The notes under the pieces are model-generated. The model worked only from the letters and a program-made list of their open reading frames with translations, had not been told where the DNA came from and did not search any database. DNA of 64,000 bases from positions 372,145-436,144 of the forward strand of contig NZ_RZHG01000019.1 in the NCBI RefSeq assembly GCF_003989795.1, in the 5' to 3' direction. The stretch comes from Vreelandella andesensis (lineage in GTDB: Bacteria; Pseudomonadota; Gammaproteobacteria; Pseudomonadales; Halomonadaceae). Shown piece by piece: positions 26,545 to 34,865 of this stretch (position 1 is the first letter of the stretch; every line of letters starts with the position of its first letter). The position numbers were made by a program, and so were the translations under genes.

Positions 26545-27588
26545 ATGAAAGCACGTTCTTTCTCACACTTTCGGAATCTTGCGAGTGACTCATTCGGTCA
26601 CTACCGTAACGTCAGTCGAGGCCTTCTGGTTTGTGTGACGATTGCTTTAGCGACCACTTTTATTGCCGACCATTACGGTGGCCCAACCTTGCTTTATGCA
26701 TTGTTATTCGGCATGTCATTACACTTTTTAAGTGAAGAAGGTGCTTGTAAGGCAGGGATTGAATTTGCAGCACGTACCGTATTGCGCCTGGGTGTGGCGT
26801 TACTCGGTGCCCGAATGACGCTGGAGCAAGTGGGTGGCTTGGGGGTAGGGCCGGTTTTGATGGTGGTTGGCTGTGTAGCTTTTGTCATTATTATGGGGAG
26901 TTTACTCGCCAAAGCACTTGGCTTGACGCGTGAACTTGGTTTATTGACCGGGGGCGCAGTGGCAATATGTGGAGCTTCAGCAGCTCTGGCGTTATCTGCT
27001 GTTATGCCTCGCAACGAAAATAACGAACGTAACACCATACTGACAGTAGTCGCTGTCACGACGCTTTCGACTATGGCAATGGTGATATATCCATTAATCG
27101 TTGGCGTGTTATCACTGGGGGATTTTCAGGCGGGGATCTTTCTAGGAGGGACGATCCATGATGTGGCGCAAGTGGTAGGAGCGGGTTACATGATCTCCGA
27201 CGAAACCGGGGATGTATCCACGCTGGTCAAGCTGGTCAGGGTGGCAATGTTGGTACCTGTGGTAATGGTATTCATGTGGTTGTTTCGCAAGTCGCGCCAT
27301 GAAGCGGGTGAGGCATCCAAAATGCCATTATTACCTGGTTTTTTAGTTGGATTTATCGTGCTGGTTTTGGTCAATAGTCTCGGACTTATCCCGGTTCCAG
27401 TTAATGAAGCCATGACGACGTTATCGCGTTGGTGTTTGGTAACGGCAATTGCTGCCCTAGGAATCAAGACATCTTTCCAAAAGCTTGCCGTTGTGGGTTG
27501 GCGACCTGTGATCTTAATGGTCCTAGAAACCTTATTGTTGCTGTGTGTTGTACTAGGCGTTGTTGTATTGGGTGGGTTAGGTGCTTGA
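26545..27588 (+). CDS. cuyZ: YeiH/CuyZ-family putative sulfite (sulfate) exporter
   Basis: This 347-residue inner-membrane protein has about ten helices and belongs to the YeiH family of putative sulfate exporters. Landmarks are RLGVALLGARMTLEQV near residue 88, GGAVAICGASAALALSAVMP near 135, and GGTIHDVAQVVGAGYMI near 200. In cysteate- and sulfolactate-degrading bacteria, CuyZ/SuyZ proteins of this family are encoded beside the desulfonating lyase and are thought to export the released sulfite. The gene follows the amidase by 218 bp in the same orientation. The substrate is inferred from context. Confidence 0.75.
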   Translation: MKARSFSHFRNLASDSFGHYRNVSRGLLVCVTIALATTFIADHYGGPTLLYALLFGMSLHFLSEEGACKAGIEFAARTVLRLGVALLGARMTLEQVGGLGVGPVLMVVGCVAFVIIMGSLLAKALGLTRELGLLTGGAVAICGASAALALSAVMPRNENNERNTILTVVAVTTLSTMAMVIYPLIVGVLSLGDFQAGIFLGGTIHDVAQVVGAGYMISDETGDVSTLVKLVRVAMLVPVVMVFMWLFRKSRHEAGEASKMPLLPGFLVGFIVLVLVNSLGLIPVPVNEAMTTLSRWCLVTAIAALGIKTSFQKLAVVGWRPVILMVLETLLLLCVVLGVVVLGGLGA

Positions 27589-28143
27589 CGGGATGACTGA
27601 TGGCGTCAGATAAATGACGAAGAATAATCCGGTATTGTTAAAAGTAGTTAGAGGCAACATGCTGCTGCGTTCTTTTTTTAGGGTATAACACTAATTTTAA
27701 TGATTGGTTATAAAGCATACTGCTATGCTACTTCGGTTTTAAAACCTGAATACCGTAAGTGCTGCACTTATTACTTGAATTCAGGATGGTCTATTCTGTG
27801 GTTTAGCTTTTTTTATGCTGACACTGGAAAAGAAATATAGCATTCTGTCGTGGTTTATACGCTTTTTCGCGTGGTTTTTACAGGTTGGATGCTCCTGCAT
27901 TATGATACGGTTCGGCGTTGTCAATACATGGTGGTTTGTTTCTAAACGTAAACAATATTAAAAAAGTTTTGATATTCACTACATTGCAAGATCGCACGAT
28001 ATATAATTGTTTCGCAGTCGTGCCATTCATGCGCATGCCCGCCGCGCTAAATTAGCGCTATTGAAATATGACTGTTGTGGTTTGACTTGTTTTTCTTTGC
28101 TGTCAGTATACGGCGGTGAAACTAAAAATTATGGAGATGCAAG
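27589..28143. other. AT-rich intergenic region upstream of mvaT
   Basis: About 555 bp of AT-rich sequence without a supported gene. It probably contains the mvaT promoter and binding sites for silencer proteins. I see no repeat or hairpin worth naming. Confidence 0.4.
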
Positions 28144-28527
28144 ATGGCGTCAGTACTGAGCGATTACATCAAGAAAGAACAAATGTTAAAACAGCTTCAG
28201 GAAGAGCTACAAGCACTAGAAAGTAACAGTGAGCTGAAGAAAGAGCTGGAATTCAAGGAAAAGTTACAAACGCTTATGACCGCACATGGCAAGTTAGCCC
28301 GCGACGTATGCGAAATGCTTGACCCGTCGTACCACTCTCCGTCGGTTAAAGGCAACAAGATCAGTAGTACTGATGGACGTAAAAAACGCCCATTAAAAGT
28401 GTATAAAAATCCGCATACGGGGGAAGTGGTCGAGACGCGCGGTGGTAACCATAACGTTATTAAAGAGTGGAAAGCAGAATTTGGCAATGAAGACGTTGTT
28501 AGCTGGATCGTAGAAGAGCGCGCCTAA
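28144..28527 (+). CDS. mvaT: MvaT-family H-NS-like nucleoid protein
   Basis: This 127-residue protein has an N-terminal coiled coil (about residues 1-60) for oligomerisation and a C-terminal DNA-binding domain with RPLKVYKNPHTGEVVETRGG and EWKAEFG, the hallmark of MvaT/MvaU proteins. These silence AT-rich, horizontally acquired DNA in Pseudomonas and relatives. It is monocistronic. The AT-rich cuyA-TRAP cluster just upstream is the kind of DNA it would bind. Confidence 0.92.
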   Translation: MASVLSDYIKKEQMLKQLQEELQALESNSELKKELEFKEKLQTLMTAHGKLARDVCEMLDPSYHSPSVKGNKISSTDGRKKRPLKVYKNPHTGEVVETRGGNHNVIKEWKAEFGNEDVVSWIVEERA

Positions 28528-29003
28528 TTTATCTATTCGCCGTTCGCTTGGTTACTCCACGTGAGCGGCAAATAGGTGCACGAGGCCTTGACGCCTAGTC
28601 GTTCGTAAAATTCGCGTACCATCCTGATCTTTAAGACGGGCCAAGTACTGGCAGCGCGTTTCATCTGTATCATCACCTACCTTCGCCTCTGACCCTACCT
28701 TTGCCTATAGTCCTATCAGCATTACTTTGCTCCGTTTTTTGCATAGCCAGAGACAGCCATCGTTGTGTATGACGATAAATTTAATCGCTTTTTATCCCTT
28801 TTTTTATTAATACGTAACCACAACAATTATGGCATTGCTAACTTTTTGTATAACTAGGCTAGCTTTTGTATAAGTTTATGGTTTTTAATGGTGCTAGCTG
28901 TCTTCCTCGTGCAAATGCAAGTCAGCGGTGGTGACAGAGACGCCGCCACGCTTGGGCGGGGTGCGAAAAATTCATGTTTTAAAGATAAAAGGTGCTCTAA
29001 GAG
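28528..29003. other. Intergenic region between mvaT and ovoA
   Basis: About 475 bp. A 50-codon open frame on the minus strand (about 28553-28705) lacks an ATG and a ribosome site and is not called. The AT-rich part after 28740 should contain the ovoA promoter. No terminator with a T-run is evident after mvaT. Confidence 0.35.
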
Positions 29004-31151
29004 ATGACTTCCACCAATTCCCCCGCTGGGCTGCAGGCATCGACATCTTCCGGACTTTTTCCCCGCACTGTTATGCTGGCTGGTAACAATTCTGACGCGA
29101 CACGGCGGGACATCGAAGCTTGTTTTACCGCGACGTTTGACCGTTACGAGTCACTTTTCACCACGCTGGTGAATGAAGAAGCGTACATTCGGAAGTCTAT
29201 CCCGCTTAGGCATCCACTGATTTTCTATCTCGGCCATACCGCGACATTTTTCGTCAATAAGCTGGTGCTAGCTAAACTCCTGCCTACCCGTATTGATCCC
29301 AATATGGAGTCCATTTTCGCTGTTGGCGTTGATGAGATGAGCTGGGATGACCTGAATGAGGATCACTATGAGTGGCCATCAGTCAGTGAGGTGATGAATT
29401 ATCGCGCCAGGGTTCGTGCAGCGGTTCTTACCTTGATCCGTGAATTACCGCTTTCGCTCCCGATTGGTTGGGATAGCCCATTCTGGCCCATCGTCATGGG
29501 CATAGAACACGAACGTATTCATCTTGAAACGTCTTCTGTGTTGATTCGTCAGCAATCGCTTCATCTCGTTACACCGCAACATGATTGGGAACCCATCCGA
29601 ATTACCGGTGAGCCACCGGAAAACACGTTAATCACCGTTCCGAAAGGAGAGGTGACGCTAGGTAAATCCTTTGACGACCCTTGGTATGGCTGGGACAACG
29701 AGTACGGTCATCATCACGGCGATGTCGAAGAGTTTAAGGCCAGTCAATTCCTGGTGAGTAATAGTGAGTTTCTTGAATTTGTCGAAGCTGGTGGCTATCT
29801 CAGTGATGTGTTTTGGTCTGAAGAGGGTTTGGGCTGGCGCAAATTTGCCAAAGCGACGCATCCGACGTTTTGGGTGTGGAAAAACGAATGGTTTCTGCGC
29901 TTGATGACAGAAGAAGTGGAAATGCCCTGGGATTGGCCGGTAGAGGTCAATTTCCACGAAGCCAAAGCCTTCTGTAACTGGAAGAGCGAGCAGGTTGGCC
30001 AGCCTGTGCGCATGCCAACAGAAGATGAATGGCATCGTTTAGCGGAGGAGGCGGGTGTCAATGAACTTGAGAGTGACACGCCTGCTCACGCCAACCTTCA
30101 CCTAGATCATGGTGCGTCTTCTTGCCCGGTGACCCGTTTCCAGCACGGTCAGTGGTTTGATGTGGTGGGCAACGTCTGGCAATGGGTGGAAACCCCCACC
30201 TATCCGTTCCCTGGGTTTGATGTGCATTCGCTATACGATGATTTCACCACCCCGACGTTCGACAACCAGCATAACCTGATTAAGGGTGGTTCTTGGATTT
30301 CCTGTGGTAATGAAACCCGTCTCAGTGCCCGCTATGCGTTTCGGCGTCATTTCTTCCAACATGCAGGCTTCCGCTATGTGGTGTCGGATGCCGAAGTTAA
30401 GATGCCCAGCGCCTATTATGAAAGCGATGCGCGCATGGCCGAGTACGCTGAATTCCATTACGGCGATGAGTGGTTTGGCGTTGCTAACTTTCCGCAAGCA
30501 TTGGTCAATCGAGCCTTAGCCAGCCTAGCGGGTAAGCCGAAGAAGCGCACTCTGGATCTGGGGTGTGCTAGTGGGCGCTCCAGCTTTGAGCTGGCCCGTG
30601 AATTCGAAAACGTTGACGGCGTGGATTTCTCGGCCAATTTTATCCGCCAGGGCGTGGAAATGGCCGAACAGAAAGTGTTGCGTTATACCCGAGTAGAAGA
30701 GGGCGAGCTGGTTAGTTATCAGGAGCGTACATTGGCGAGCCTGGGGCTGGAAGAGGTGGCGAGCCGCGTTAGTTTTCATCAAGGCGATGCTTGCAACCTC
30801 AAGCCGCAGTTCAGCCATTATGACCTCGTGTTGGCCGCTAACCTGATCGATCGTCTCTATAAGCCTGCACAGTTTTTGCAAACCATTCATGAGCGTATCA
30901 ACGCAGGCGGTATATTGATGATCGCCTCACCCTATACTTGGCTGGAAGAATATACGCCCAAGGAGGAGTGGATTGGTGGGTTCAAGAAAGATGGCGAAAA
31001 CGTCACCACCCTAGAGGGTCTAAAAGCGCTGCTTGAGCCTCATTTCCAGATGATTAGCTCACCAGAAAAAGTGCCTTTTGTGATCCGAGAGACCATGCAT
31101 AAATATCAGCATAGCCTCTCAGAAGTTACTCTTTGGGAGCGTCGCGCTTAA
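29004..31151 (+). CDS. ovoA: 5-histidylcysteine sulfoxide synthase / methyltransferase OvoA (ovothiol biosynthesis)
   Basis: This 715-residue cytoplasmic enzyme has three parts. The N-terminal DinB-like helical bundle provides the iron ligands (His78 in YLGHTATF, His169 and His173 in EHERIHLE). The central FGE-sulfatase-like sulfoxide synthase domain (about 200-475) has GNVWQWVETPTYPF and GGSWISCGNETRLSARYAFRRH. The C-terminal SAM methyltransferase domain (about 480-715) has LDLGCASGRSSFELA. OvoA joins cysteine to histidine using O2 and the fused domain makes the N-methyl product, so no separate methyltransferase is needed. The thiol is made after C-S lyase cleavage, encoded elsewhere. The length and fusion are typical of the family. 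Confidence 0.93.
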   Translation: MTSTNSPAGLQASTSSGLFPRTVMLAGNNSDATRRDIEACFTATFDRYESLFTTLVNEEAYIRKSIPLRHPLIFYLGHTATFFVNKLVLAKLLPTRIDPNMESIFAVGVDEMSWDDLNEDHYEWPSVSEVMNYRARVRAAVLTLIRELPLSLPIGWDSPFWPIVMGIEHERIHLETSSVLIRQQSLHLVTPQHDWEPIRITGEPPENTLITVPKGEVTLGKSFDDPWYGWDNEYGHHHGDVEEFKASQFLVSNSEFLEFVEAGGYLSDVFWSEEGLGWRKFAKATHPTFWVWKNEWFLRLMTEEVEMPWDWPVEVNFHEAKAFCNWKSEQVGQPVRMPTEDEWHRLAEEAGVNELESDTPAHANLHLDHGASSCPVTRFQHGQWFDVVGNVWQWVETPTYPFPGFDVHSLYDDFTTPTFDNQHNLIKGGSWISCGNETRLSARYAFRRHFFQHAGFRYVVSDAEVKMPSAYYESDARMAEYAEFHYGDEWFGVANFPQALVNRALASLAGKPKKRTLDLGCASGRSSFELAREFENVDGVDFSANFIRQGVEMAEQKVLRYTRVEEGELVSYQERTLASLGLEEVASRVSFHQGDACNLKPQFSHYDLVLAANLIDRLYKPAQFLQTIHERINAGGILMIASPYTWLEEYTPKEEWIGGFKKDGENVTTLEGLKALLEPHFQMISSPEKVPFVIRETMHKYQHSLSEVTLWERRA

Positions 31152-31158
31152 CAAGGGC

Positions 31159-32238
31159 TTAAAAAAGAGACTCAATCGCCTGGTTAATTGAAGCATGTTC
31201 GGTTAACTGGGCGAACATACTTTCGTCGGCTTCTCCGTTGATCAACCCAAGCAATACTCCTAACACGGCGCCTCTGTGAACATTGTCACCGCCGATTTCC
31301 GCATTTATCTGTAAGGCCTTCATAGGATTCTGTTGGTGTTTGCAGGCAAGATATAGCACCGCAGGCCAGGCATCCGTAATGTAACAGGCGGTGGATAAAA
31401 CTCGTCCTACCACCTCGCGTTCGGTGTATTGGCTGGCAATCAGTTTTGTCAGGTCACGTTTCGAGAGGCCTCGTGTGGCCTGCAGCAAAAGCTCCTGAAC
31501 CGAGCTTTCATGGTCGCGAAAAAGTAAACCGTCGATCAGTTCGACGTAAGCGTCGCAAACCTCGGCAAGAAAGCTATCTGGGTGGGTTAGGGCAAGGTGC
31601 TGGCGGCAACGTTTGCGGGTATCCGACAATGAAAGCCCCTTCAAACGTTCGCCGATGACCAGTGGGGCAATGGTCACCAAGCCTCCAATGGAAGGCGTAT
31701 CGTGAGTTACCGCGCCACACTGTGTGGGCGGCAATCCCTTTTCAAGATTTGCAAAAAAACCGCGATGGTAAGATTCAGCATAGGTATCTGGGTGGGCCGG
31801 CGTCTCTGCCGTCATTAAGCGGATATAAGCCTGTAGGAAGGTGTCGCTAGTATAGTGCTGGTCTGGTCCTGCCATGGTTTGCATAAGCGTTAACGCGCAA
31901 TGTGCATTTAGCGTGTTATCTCCAGCTACCATGCCTTGGTGATAGTGTACGTTTGGGCGGTTCCAGTACGACTGCTTTCCTTTCAAAATGACGTCGCCAA
32001 CAATCTCGGGCTGTTGATTACTCGCTGCACGTTTGCGACCACCGCCACTGGTAGAGTGCATCGACATGATGGATGATGGATGAAACTTGGGAGGTGCTTC
32101 AAACGTTTTAATCCCATTAGGAAAAGCGCTGTCGATATCGTGAACGTTATAGAACCAATGCGCAGGCATGGCCAGCGCATCGCCAATAAACAGGTTTTTA
32201 AGCGCCGCGGTCGCTCTTAATGAAACGTTGTTCTTCAT
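31159..32238 (-). CDS. ADP-ribosylglycohydrolase-family protein with altered metal motifs
   Basis: This protein of about 359 residues has the all-helical ADP-ribosylglycohydrolase fold, with IGDALAMPAHWFYN near residue 20 and a C-terminal NAEIGGDNVHRGAVLGVLLG. In characterised members the two magnesium ions are held by (T/D)DDT and GGDTDT-like motifs; here these read AGDNTLNA and GGDNVHR, so the metal site differs and removal of ADP-ribose is not assured. ATG 32238 matches the family N terminus. An extended frame reaches 32442 but that part looks non-coding. It is convergent with ovoA, with 7 bp between the stops. Confidence 0.75.
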   Translation of the reverse strand: MKNNVSLRATAALKNLFIGDALAMPAHWFYNVHDIDSAFPNGIKTFEAPPKFHPSSIMSMHSTSGGGRKRAASNQQPEIVGDVILKGKQSYWNRPNVHYHQGMVAGDNTLNAHCALTLMQTMAGPDQHYTSDTFLQAYIRLMTAETPAHPDTYAESYHRGFFANLEKGLPPTQCGAVTHDTPSIGGLVTIAPLVIGERLKGLSLSDTRKRCRQHLALTHPDSFLAEVCDAYVELIDGLLFRDHESSVQELLLQATRGLSKRDLTKLIASQYTEREVVGRVLSTACYITDAWPAVLYLACKHQQNPMKALQINAEIGGDNVHRGAVLGVLLGLINGEADESMFAQLTEHASINQAIESLF

Positions 32239-32486
32239 GGGCTGGCCCCGTAATGTCTTGTTGCGTGGCTGGAGTGGTGTAGCAACCCTGATCGTGATGG
32301 GAGCGAACTGGATGAAGCATCGGGCATCCCAAGGTAGGGGTTGAACATTTACTTTACCGTGAGTCTGTGAATATATAAAGATTGTATAATAAGTTGGTTT
32401 GGCGGGAGGACGGAACGCGTGGGAAATTGCTTGTATCGTCATCCAACGAGATCAAAAAGCAGTCAACAGTTAGCAGGAGCAACGCA

Positions 32487-32840
32487 ATGGAGCTACTCAA
32501 AAAGCGCACCGGCCTAACGGCAGCCATGCTGATGACGGTAACGCTGATTAGCGGATGTCGCGGGCAGCTGACAGTGACGGTGCCATTGCCCCTGTTGGTG
32601 AACAATCCTGCTTCATTTGACGACAAGAATGTCGTTACCCAAGGCGTCGTGCGGCATTTCAATGATCCCCTTCATTATTGGATAGAAGATGAGCACCTTA
32701 ATCGGGTTGAGATATTCCCCCATCAGGAAATAGCGCCATATTTAGGTGAAAGCGTGGAGGTGGAAGGTCAGTTTCACTTCTCGCCGAATAAGGGGCGGCG
32801 GCTTATCCTCGCTCGAGTTGACCAGTTACAACGCGAATAA
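32487..32840 (+). CDS. Small lipoprotein, OB-fold-like
   Basis: This 117-residue protein has a signal peptide ending in a lipobox (LISGC, Cys near residue 24), so it should be lipid-anchored. The mature part (VTQGVVRHFNDPLHYWIEDEH, VEVEGQFHFSP) resembles a small beta-barrel of the OB type. I do not recognise the family. ATG 32487 with AGGAG 7 nt upstream is clearly the start. It is divergent from the ADP-ribosylglycohydrolase-like gene. Confidence 0.7.
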   Translation: MELLKKRTGLTAAMLMTVTLISGCRGQLTVTVPLPLLVNNPASFDDKNVVTQGVVRHFNDPLHYWIEDEHLNRVEIFPHQEIAPYLGESVEVEGQFHFSPNKGRRLILARVDQLQRE

Positions 32841-32872
32841 ACAGCGGTAATCCATGGAGAAACAAACAGTAA

Positions 32873-32903
32873 AAAGAAAACAAGGGCAAAGAAAACAAGG
32901 AGC
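32873..32903. repeat. Short tandem repeat, 15/16 bp x 2
   Basis: AAAGAAAACAAGGGC is followed directly by AAAGAAAACAAGGAGC, just after the lipoprotein gene and before the convergent NYN gene. Confidence 0.7.
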
Positions 32904-32951
32904 AAAGCGTCACGTAAACCGTTTCTGTGGGGAAATGGCTTTATCATAAAT

Positions 32952-33428
32952 CTAACGTAGCAAAAGTGATTGATCTATTGCTATAAATTCACTGGCTTCA
33001 TTGATTAACGACGCGGCTGTGAACTGGGGAACGCCGTACACCTCCACTTTTTTACCGTGCTTAACACGTATTTTGTTGACTAGAAGATCGAAGTCTCCGT
33101 CGCCAGACACTAACACTATAACATCTGCCTGTTCAGCGTATTCCATAGCATCAAGAGCAATGCCCACATCCCAGTCGCCTTTTGCAGAACCATCGGATCG
33201 TTGGATAAAGGGTTTCAGCTTCACATTAAAACCAATCGCTCTCAGTATGTTTTGAAACTCCCGTTGCTTTTGGTCACCCCGATCAATGGCATAGCAAAAA
33301 GCGGCTGTAACGTCTCTATCGGCGGTTATTTGTGCCCAAAGCTTATTGTAATTAACGTTTTTACCATACGCTTCACGCGCGGTGTAATATACGTTTTGGA
33401 TATCAATAAATATTGCAACTTTTATCAT
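32952..33428 (-). CDS. NYN-domain (LabA/DUF88-like) putative ribonuclease
   Basis: This 158-residue protein is a single NYN (PIN-like) domain. Acidic residues for metal binding are in VAIFIDIQNVYY (Asp9), KGDWDVGIALDAM (Asp) and VLVSGDGDFDLLV (Asp-Gly-Asp). Family members cleave RNA. Cyanobacterial LabA, an output component of the Kai clock, belongs to the same broad family, but NYN proteins are widespread and the kai genes are 20 kb away. It is monocistronic. Confidence 0.85.
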   Translation of the reverse strand: MIKVAIFIDIQNVYYTAREAYGKNVNYNKLWAQITADRDVTAAFCYAIDRGDQKQREFQNILRAIGFNVKLKPFIQRSDGSAKGDWDVGIALDAMEYAEQADVIVLVSGDGDFDLLVNKIRVKHGKKVEVYGVPQFTAASLINEASEFIAIDQSLLLR

Positions 33429-33609
33429 GATTTATCATCGTTTTTCGTTAGTTATCAGATGGGTTTATTGTTCAAGTAGTTTTAGCTTTAATATGGCCAT
33501 TATTATAATAATTGTGAACTTTCACTCAAGGCTAATGCTGAAAAGTCATCGAACTATTCTACTATAGTTATACCCGATGATTGTCGGGAAAATTCATCAC
33601 GTTAAAAAA

Positions 33610-34497
33610 TCAATTACTGAACTGAGTAATATACGCCACAAAGCGTCGCACTTTGGCGAGTTCTCCTAAATGTTCAGGGTAGACAAGGTAGTAAGCACTT
33701 TCGCTGAGCAATCTATATGGCCAGGCGAGTGTTAATCGGCCACCTTCCAGCTCTTCGTCCACGGTAAAGTGAGGAACCAGCGCGACGCCTCCGCCTGCCA
33801 TTGCTGTTCGTACCAGCATGGGAAATGTCTCAAAGCGAGTACCATGATAGCTACGGTCAGTGATGATCTGTTGGTTTGCAAACCAATGGTGCCACGCGTC
33901 AGGACGTGTCGAGAGGTGAAGCAGCGGCAGTCGTGTTACATCATTCACCGAGCTGATGGGGTGCTGGGCGAGTAATTCTGGGGAAGCAACCGCGACCATA
34001 TCCTCATCAATTAGCTTATGACAAGCAAGGCTCGGCCAACTGCCATGTCCGTAAAACAGCGCGATATCGATACCCTGCTGTTCAAGATCGAAATCTTTTA
34101 CGCGGTCATGAAATTCCAGGCTAATGCCTGGATTAGCACTTAAGAAGGAGGGTAATTTATTGGCCAGCCAGCGGCTACCAAAGCTAGGCAATGTGGCGAT
34201 TTTAAGCACCTCGCTATTGCCGCTGTAGGTCATGATCGCTTGCGTCGACATCTCAAGCTGGCTGAGCACTTTACGCACGTCACTTAAAAAGATAGCACCT
34301 TCTGGGGTAAGCAGTAGGCTACGCCGCACGCGACGAAATAACTTATGTTGCAGCGTGGTTTCAAGATGTGCCACCTGTTTGCTGACGGCACTTTGCGTGA
34401 GATTTAGCTCGTCCGCTGCCCGAGTAAAGCTCATATGGCGCGCCGCCGCTTCAAAGCATTGCATCGCCGCGGTAGAAGGAAGATGTCGAGATGCCAA
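33610..34497 (-). CDS. LysR-family regulator divergent from hglS
   Basis: This 295-residue LysR protein is of the GcvA-like subgroup. Its HTH is FTRAADELNLTQSAVSKQVA (about residues 24-43) and the effector domain covers about 90-290. It is divergent from the 2-oxoadipate dioxygenase gene with 368 bp between. In E. coli a LysR gene (ydcI) likewise neighbours the homologous ydcJ, so control of hglS is a reasonable inference. The five-copy repeat at 34736-34807 lies in the shared upstream region. Confidence 0.85.
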   Translation of the reverse strand: MASRHLPSTAAMQCFEAAARHMSFTRAADELNLTQSAVSKQVAHLETTLQHKLFRRVRRSLLLTPEGAIFLSDVRKVLSQLEMSTQAIMTYSGNSEVLKIATLPSFGSRWLANKLPSFLSANPGISLEFHDRVKDFDLEQQGIDIALFYGHGSWPSLACHKLIDEDMVAVASPELLAQHPISSVNDVTRLPLLHLSTRPDAWHHWFANQQIITDRSYHGTRFETFPMLVRTAMAGGGVALVPHFTVDEELEGGRLTLAWPYRLLSESAYYLVYPEHLGELAKVRRFVAYITQFSN

Positions 34498-34865
34498 CTC
34501 AGGCGCTCCTTATCCAGTGCCAGGCGCGTCGAGAAGACGGAATCGCCCAAGTCGAGAGAATTAAGGTCATACTATTCCCCTTAGTACCGCATATTGCACA
34601 ATAAGCCCAAGAATTATTCAATTTATATATTCCATTTTGGAATGCAATGAACGTTTTTTTTCGTTTGCGATCTGCTGCATGAACCTGTTTGATAAAATAA
34701 TATGCGCGCCTTTCAGACGCACTCCCCCATGATGAGCGTTATAAGATGGTCGTTATAAGATGGGCGCTATAAACAGGTGCGTTATTAACAGGTGCGTTAT
34801 AAACATGCATTGATGTAATGGCTCGGTATCTGGCCATCACCCCAAATAGGTAAGAGAGCAATAAA
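34498..34865. other. Shared upstream region of LysR gene and hglS
   Basis: About 370 bp with no gene. An AT-rich stretch (34590-34700) is followed by five tandem 14-15-bp units ending 59 bp before hglS. It probably contains both promoters and the LysR binding site. Confidence 0.45.
34736..34807. repeat. Short tandem repeat, 14-15 bp x 5
   Basis: Units GCGTTATAAGATGG, TCGTTATAAGATGG, GCGCTATAAACAGG, TGCGTTATTAACAGG and TGCGTTATAAACATG lie head to tail in front of hglS. The shared core is CG(T/C)TAT-AA-A. Each unit spans about 1.4 helical turns. It may be simple slippage or a multi-site regulator platform. Confidence 0.85.

Noticed and set aside
28553..28705. 50-codon minus-strand open frame with protein-like composition after mvaT
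   Set aside because: No ATG, no ribosome site and no family resemblance; it could be a decayed fragment.
31159..32442. Longer form of the ADP-ribosylglycohydrolase-like protein starting at 32442
   Set aside because: The extra N-terminal residues are unlike the family, which begins near the ATG at 32238.
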